Translations under genes and position numbers: made by a program
Source of the DNA: Chromera velia
Lineage: Eukaryota > Sar > Chromeraceae
Direction: 5' to 3'
Length of the DNA stretch: 10,734 nucleotides
NCBI GenBank assembly: GCA_018398765.1
Contig: JAHBMJ010003453.1
Span: 1-10,734, forward strand
In this document: positions 7,428 to 10,734 of the stretch, piece after piece
Layout: every line of letters starts with the position of its first letter
Position numbering within the stretch: position 1 is the stretch's first letter
Notes under the pieces: model-generated
Database searches by the model: none
Told to the model about the DNA's origin: nothing
Seen by the model: the letters and a program-made list of their open reading frames with translations, nothing else

Positions 7428-8100
7428 CTTCATTTTACGACTGGTTCTCACTCAACATCATAAATTGCTTAGAACGATTGCTTGAGGCAACTTTGTGTAT
7501 ATACAAACTGTAGTGCATGTAAATTATGTTCGCTCTGAATTATAGACTCTAGCACAGACTACCACAGAGTTCTTACTTTTTGCATTATATTTTGTGTATA
7601 ACTTTGTATAAGTATTAATACTGTATTACGTTTAGATTTAACACTAATTTTTAAGCAATGTCAAGGTCCCAAGGATTTATATAATATCGATGAATATTGC
7701 ATAAGTATAAATTTATATAATAAACTTGTAAGCAAAGTCAACATGAAACTTAACATTAAGTTATTAACAGTTAACTTAGATATCAAAAGATTCTTGATTT
7801 GGGAAAGTGATTACATAAAACTAGACCTGTACTAGCTCAGGCTATAGCTTCACATTGTTTTTAACATGCACAAATTACTTACAGATTGAAAAACTAGTTG
7901 AAAAGCTTATTTAAACAACATCTCTAGAAAGGTTTCTTTGCATTGAGCTTTTGGGGGGGGAGGGGGGAGGGGGGGGGCATGAATTGACTTAAATTCTAAT
8001 ATAGATTTTTAGACTAATTGTGTGATCAAATTTAACTCTAGATTTCACTCTATCTCAGAATAGTATCTCTTCAGATTTTTGTAGTTAGTCACAAAGGTTG
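7428..8100. other. AT-rich unique DNA, no gene seen
   Basis: Base composition shifts sharply at the array edge to A/T-rich sequence with many short TTAA, TATA and ATAT motifs and frequent stops in all frames. I see no ORF of note, no tandem repeat and no transposon end. The only strong local feature is the G-rich tract at 7953-7977. Confidence 0.75.
7953..7977 (+). other. G-quadruplex-forming G8-A-G6-A-G9 tract
   Basis: Twenty-three of 25 bases are G, split by two single A residues. This easily satisfies the rule of four runs of three or more G with short loops. It sits alone in AT-rich DNA between the array and the first unique ORF. Such tracts are also prone to length errors in assemblies. 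Confidence 0.85.
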
Positions 8101-8104
8101 GCAC

Positions 8105-8317
8105 ATGTCAACTCTGCTAATCATCCCTCCAGGAGAAAACATATACGAACAGACATGTGAAATGATAATGAAAAGGGACGAAATCGAACCGAAGGACATC
8201 AAAGAACTTGAAAGAGGATCTCCATCTGACAGGCCGGAGTCACTCAACATTGACTGCTTGCACGATTACATAAAAACATGCAGTGCACTCCAGGCTTTCC
8301 AGCTGGTAATTGATTGA
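8105..8317 (+). CDS. Short hypothetical ORF, 70 codons
   Basis: ATG at 8105 (context GGCACATGT) to TGA at 8315-8317 gives 70 residues. The product is polar and charged with a mixed composition (PPGENIYEQTCEMIMKRDEI, later SLNIDCLHDYIKTC) and four Cys spread along it, so it is not a translation of simple repeats. The frame is also open upstream to 8042, so this could be a terminal exon with an acceptor such as CCCTCCAG (ends 8132) or TTTTTGTAG (ends 8083). It has no signal peptide or membrane segment. It converges on the minus-strand gene, whose stop is 80 bases away. I recognise no family. It may be a small gene, a last exon or a chance frame. Confidence 0.3.
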   Translation: MSTLLIIPPGENIYEQTCEMIMKRDEIEPKDIKELERGSPSDRPESLNIDCLHDYIKTCSALQAFQLVID

Positions 8318-8397
8318 GAGTTGCCTTTCAGTTGGGGGGAGTCTGGATGCTTTTTCGGCATTTGGTCTGGCATGACCTGCCCAAGCTTTGACTCTCT

Positions 8398-8638
8398 TCA
8401 GCTGAGGATGGTTCGCCCGAATTTTTTGGGAAGATCCTTTTGGGCAGAAGGCTGCGTCGCTGGCTGCTCGTGATCGGATGCCTCCTGCAGGCACTCAGCG
8501 TACTTTTCCGAAATGCAATTGGGTTCCTCTATCTTGCGCCTCAGCGCACAGAGGGCCACATGGTCCCCGTCATCCACCGTGACTGTCATTCCAACCGAAT
8601 CCTTGGGGAAAAAGCCGCCAAACTCGTTATCGCCTTTC
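8398..8638 (-). CDS. Exon 2 (last) of the same secreted-protein gene
   Basis: The exon begins after CATACAG and runs to TGA at 8400-8398, giving residues 123-202 of the model. It encodes a compact domain end with EFGGFFPKDSVGMTVTV, then DDGDHVALCALRRK, then three cysteines in all (about positions 153, 164 and 172). The tail is hydrophilic (HEQPATQPSAQKDLP). I see no transmembrane segment or GPI-type C-terminus. With Cys26 in exon 1, the mature protein would have four cysteines, enough for two disulfides. GC-rich, non-repetitive sequence and phase agreement with exon 1 support real coding origin. No stop or frameshift occurs in this exon. Confidence 0.55.
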
Positions 8639-8699
8639 CTGTATGGAAGCAAAATTCATATGCACATATGAATACGTCCGAACGTGCAAATGCACACGT

Positions 8700-8856
8700 A
8701 CTTTTGCCTCTCTGACTCTCTCTCATTCTCTTCCTCTCCTTCCCTCCTCTCCCTCCTCTCCCTTCTCTCTCTCTTCTCTCTCTCTCTCTCTCTCTCTCTT
8801 TTCTCTCGCTCTCTGTCTTCTCTCTTCTCTTCTTCTCTCTCCTCTGTCTGTCTCTC

Positions 8857-8889
<33 letters not shown>

Positions 8890-8905
8890 TCCCTCTCCCT
8901 CTGCT
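8700..8905. repeat. Pyrimidine (CT/TCC) microsatellite
   Basis: Nearly pure C/T on the plus strand: TCTC runs, TCCCTCC near 8740-8762, and CTCCCTCTCC near 8882-8900. It lies inside the predicted intron. Arg/Glu-rich and Ser/Leu-rich open frames across it are artefacts of the repeat. Confidence 0.95.
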
Positions 8906-8925
8906 TATCTCTCCCTGCCTGCCTT

Positions 8926-9216
8926 TGTATGTGTGTGTGCGCGCGCGCGCGTATGTGTGTGTGTGTGTATGTGTATGTGTGTGTGTGTGTATGTGCGTGT
9001 GTGTGTGCGTATGTGTGTGTCTGTATGTGCGTGTGCTTGTGCGTGTGCGTTTGCGTGTGTGCGTTTGTGTCTGTCTGGTTGTCTTTTGTTGTGTGTGTGT
9101 GTGTGTGTATGTGTGTGTATGTGCGTGTGTGTATGCGTATGTGTGTGTCTGTATGTGCGTATGCTTGTGCGTGTGCGTTTGCGTGTGCGCGTTTGTATCT
9201 GTCTGGTTGTCTTTTG

Positions 9217-9253
<37 letters not shown>

Positions 9254-9270
9254 CAATGTCATGTGTCAGT
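8926..9270. repeat. GT-rich microsatellite with an internal ~128-bp duplication
   Basis: This is alternating GT with GTAT, GCGT and TTGT interruptions. A pure GC alternation lies at 8939-8951. The stretch around 8975-9098 recurs 128 bases later (for example CTGTCTGGTTGTCTTTTGTT at 9071 and 9199), with a few substitutions. The block was therefore duplicated as a unit after its interruptions had formed. A further GT tract lies at about 9360-9412. Confidence 0.93.
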
Positions 9271-9555
9271 GAGTGTGTATAGGTGTGTGTGTCAATGCTT
9301 CTATAAATGTATACGTATGGATGCGTGCAATCTGCGGCGTGACAGCGTGCTTGCATTCGTGCGTGCGTATGTGTGTGTGTGTGTGTGTGCGTGTGTGTAC
9401 GTGTTTGTGTGGCTGTGTCTACTAGCTTGCAAGAACCCCCATAAGTTATGTCGATGCAACTGTGTCTGTGCGTGTATAGCTGTTTCTCTGTCCGTAGATG
9501 CGTCCCTCTCTGTGCATGTGTGTCTGACCTGCTGTGCGTGCACGGATACGTTCAC

Positions 9556-9923
9556 ATGGAAAGAATGTTCGGAGGAATAGACAAGGAAAGAATGCTGGCT
9601 TGCTGATCTGACCCGAAGCTGTATCGCACGAGTGGTGCCCCTTTGTCGTCCACGTATTCGTAGAGGGAGAGGTCCTGAATATAGGTGGCACCAAACAGCT
9701 TGTCTTTCGACTTTCACGCCTCATCCCAGTTCACTTCGTCGCCGTACGCATACCACTCCAGCACGTTCACAAGTTGCACACGCTCCAAGGCGGACAGGCC
9801 CGACAGGTCAGCATCTGTGTCAATGTCACGGCGGCTCAACTTTTTGCAGCCGGCAGCTCCGATCGAGGGAGCCGCTCCGACGGAAACGAGGAGAAGAAGA
9901 GCAACAGACGGCTGCATTTGCAT
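9556..9923 (-). pseudogene. Exon 1 of a secreted-protein gene, broken by an in-frame TGA
   Basis: The start is ATG at 9923 (a second in-frame ATG lies at 9917). Residues 1-24 form a clear signal peptide: MQMQPS, the hydrophobic core VALLLLVSVGAA, then SIGAA, with cleavage plausible before Gly25-Cys26. The mature part is acidic and soluble in character. TGA at 9716-9714 is codon 70, between NWDEA and KSKDK. The frame then stays open for 52 more protein-like codons (YIQDLSLYEYVDD, LVRYSFGSDQQ) to a GTGAAC donor at 9555. The exon ends in phase 2, which joins exon 2 in frame. I recognise no family. A coccidian surface or secreted antigen is one thought, but no diagnostic motif supports it. The TGA suggests a recent pseudogene, an allelic nonsense change, a sequencing error or stop recoding. 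Confidence 0.6.
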
Positions 9924-10126
9924 GCGCTGGCGGCGTTTTTTTGGGACACCTGAAAGTCGCACTGGTGGATGAGATTGACGTCGACAGTTAAAACCGATTT
10001 TAGCTCGGACTATCACTTTTTAAATCACCCCTTTAGTCTTCAACTTTAAAAATTCTACTTAAAGATGCTTTTAAATTTTAATATAATTTTAGACACTCAC
10101 CCCTGTTAAATATTAACTTTAGAAAT

Positions 10127-10199
10127 CTAAAAATCTCGAGTTAGGTCTTCAAGCCTATGTAGTGTATGTGTGGCGTGAAGACCCAACTCGAGATTTTAG
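10127..10199. repeat. Long inverted repeat / hairpin
   Basis: The left arm 10127-10155 (CTAAAAATCTCGAGTTAGGT...) pairs with the right arm 10172-10199 (GGCGTGAAGACCCAACTCGA...). There are two mismatches and one bulged A across about 28 pairs. The loop is the 16 bases 10156-10171. Weaker pairing may extend outward (TCACCCC near 10098 against AGGGTGA near 10214). It lies upstream of both divergent genes. It could be a foldback or MITE-type element, a cruciform-forming site or a transcript hairpin. No A/T-rich target duplication was identified. Confidence 0.85.
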
Positions 10200-10260
10200 C
10201 CAGTTTCAGTTTAGGGTGATGGAAGGGGTGCTAGCTTGCTCCGGGGTGCATAATCGGTTT

Positions 10261-10313
10261 GGGCGCCGCCATACTAAGTGTTCCAACACTAAGACCTATA
10301 GGGCGCCGCCATA
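10261..10313. repeat. Direct repeat GGGCGCCGCCATA (x2, 40-bp period) with small inverted repeat between
   Basis: The identical 13-mers start at 10261 and 10301. Between them AGTGTT and AACACT form a 6-bp inverted repeat with a CC spacer (about 10277-10290). The GC-rich repeats stand out in AT-rich surroundings, upstream of the plus-strand promoter, and could be paired factor-binding sites. Confidence 0.7.
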
Positions 10314-10331
10314 GCTTGGTCACCGTGTACA

Positions 10332-10379
10332 ATGCATGTATGCGCATACATGCATGCATGTATATATATATATATACAT
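10332..10379. repeat. Two adjacent perfect palindromes
   Basis: Positions 10332-10355 are a perfect 24-base palindrome centred on TGC/GCA (ATGCATGTATGC and its complement). Positions 10358-10379 are a second perfect palindrome, 22 bases, made of ATG, an eight-unit TA run and CAT. Both can extrude as cruciforms. They lie about 80-130 bases upstream of the TATA box. Confidence 0.9.
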
Positions 10380-10460
10380 CAGACTGAAAGAACACATGTC
10401 TTGAAAAACGTAATTTTGGAAGCTCTCGGAGCGCGATTTGGACGCCTCCTCTAAGACCCA

Positions 10461-10491
10461 TATAAAACCCTGACTCTATGCAAAAATTCAG
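10461..10491 (+). promoter_or_regulatory. TATA box and initiator-like core promoter
   Basis: TATAAAA at 10461-10467 is followed by TTCAG at 10487-10491. The A at 10490, a good start-site candidate, is 29 bases from the first T of the TATA box, the canonical RNA polymerase II spacing. The ATG of the downstream ORF is 40 bases further on, giving a short leader. This arrangement is typical of metazoan and fungal genes and of transposons and is unusual for apicomplexans, so it bears on which organism this is. Confidence 0.5.
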
Positions 10492-10529
10492 CTGATTTCG
10501 TTGTCTCATCTTCTTGAATTTAGGAAAAC

Positions 10530-10734
10530 ATGGTCGTTGGCCCCTTTGAAGTTCCTGATTTGTCTTCTCTCTCAAAAAAAGAGAGAGAAGAAAAAATAAA
10601 GAATGAGTTGAACCTAGAGGCTAAAGAGCATATTATCTTTGGCCTCAGTAGCACATCCCCTTCTTGTGCAGAGTGTGGGAAGGGGTATGAAAGGGAGGAG
10701 TATACAGTTCGACGGAGAAAGGCGAAGGGCACAT
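10530..10734 (+). CDS. 5' part of an unknown protein gene with a CxxC motif, cut by window end
   Basis: ATG at 10530 in a favourable context (AAAACATGG) opens a frame with no stop through the last base: 68 codons seen plus one base. The protein starts MVVGPFEVPDLSSLSKKERE, has a charged probably helical stretch (about residues 16-34), then CAECGKGYE with Cys46 and Cys49 spaced as half of a zinc site, and a basic run RRRKAK at 61-66. A second metal-binding pair would have to lie beyond the edge. The basic run could be a nuclear signal. No family is recognised. The palindrome-rich region upstream allows either a host gene or the first ORF of a mobile element. It is divergent from the minus-strand secreted-protein gene. 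Confidence 0.5.
   Translation, partial: MVVGPFEVPDLSSLSKKEREEKIKNELNLEAKEHIIFGLSSTSPSCAECGKGYEREEYTVRRRKAKGT

Larger units (their letters stand above)
8639..9555 (-). other. Predicted intron (917 nt), mostly microsatellite
   Basis: On the minus strand it starts GTGAAC at 9555 and ends TTTTGCTTCCATACAG at 8639. In sense orientation it contains long CA/CACA-type tracts (9430-8926) followed by GA-type purine tracts (8905-8700). The purine tracts sit near the acceptor, leaving only a short pyrimidine stretch before the AG. The split codon across the junction is AT/G, which restores one continuous frame. The intron ends are predicted from sequence alone. Confidence 0.5.

Noticed and set aside
8586-9580. 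Long open frames on both strands (up to about 298 codons) across the CT/GT tracts
   Set aside because: They translate to His/Thr, Val/Cys, Arg/Glu or Ser/Leu runs dictated by dinucleotide repeats, are open in several frames at once, and overlap a well-phased intron.
9674-9716. A 43-base mini-intron (GTGAAAG...TATTCAG) that would remove the TGA
   Set aside because: Removing it shifts the frame of the remainder of exon 1 and destroys the phase match with exon 2, so the TGA is better read as a true in-frame stop.
10231-10732. Minus-strand frames at the right end
   Set aside because: They run antisense through the TATA/initiator promoter and the plus-strand ORF, have a mixed repeat-driven composition (the YIYIYMHACM run comes from the palindromes), and lack support.
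1-10734. rRNA or tRNA genes
   Set aside because: No conserved rRNA core segments and no cloverleaf with A/B-box pair were recognised on either strand by eye.

Overview
This window is nuclear DNA of a eukaryote. It has spliced-gene signals, long CT/GT microsatellites, a tandem array with about 1.8-kb units, and no prokaryotic operon, rRNA, tRNA or CRISPR signal. The UTR-like stretches full of TGTGTCTGTCT and the repeated TGCATGC motif recall coccidian apicomplexans (Toxoplasma/Eimeria/Cystoisospora type). That is only an impression. A textbook TATA/initiator promoter near the right end fits other eukaryotes, such as metazoans, at least as well, so the lineage is left open.

Positions 1-7427 are a head-to-tail array: four complete units of 1834, 1814, 1824 and 1816 bp, then a fifth copy that stops after 139 bp. 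The array probably continues leftward, because the window opens inside it. Each unit has the same order: five degenerate 10-bp subrepeats; a CAG/GTGAGT splice-like junction; an exon-like block; a purine-rich tract; a pyrimidine tract ending in (CT)n and then (GT)n; a very conserved 100-bp block; and a strong 3' splice-site-like signal leading into a second exon-like block. Copies 1 and 4 form one subtype and copies 2 and 3 another (A-B-B-A). I see no convincing intact protein gene in the array. Overlapping frames are open on both strands, and most differences between copies change amino acids. It looks like a satellite or macrosatellite derived from, or containing, exon-like sequence.

Positions 7428-8100 are AT-rich unique DNA with an isolated G-rich tract able to form a G-quadruplex. 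A short plus-strand ORF follows (8105-8317). Convergent to it lies a two-exon minus-strand gene model (exon 1 9923-9556, intron 9555-8639, exon 2 8638-8398). It would encode a secreted protein of about 202 residues of unrecognised family. One in-frame TGA at codon 70 breaks it; it is either a recent pseudogene or a recoded stop. Its intron is almost entirely microsatellite.

Positions 10017-10529 are a structured intergenic region between that gene and a divergent plus-strand gene. It holds a long hairpin, a direct repeat of a GC-rich 13-mer, two adjacent perfect palindromes, and a TATA box 29 bases before an initiator-like TCAG. From ATG 10530 an ORF with a CxxC motif runs off the right edge. 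It could be a host gene or the 5' end of a mobile element; the window does not decide.
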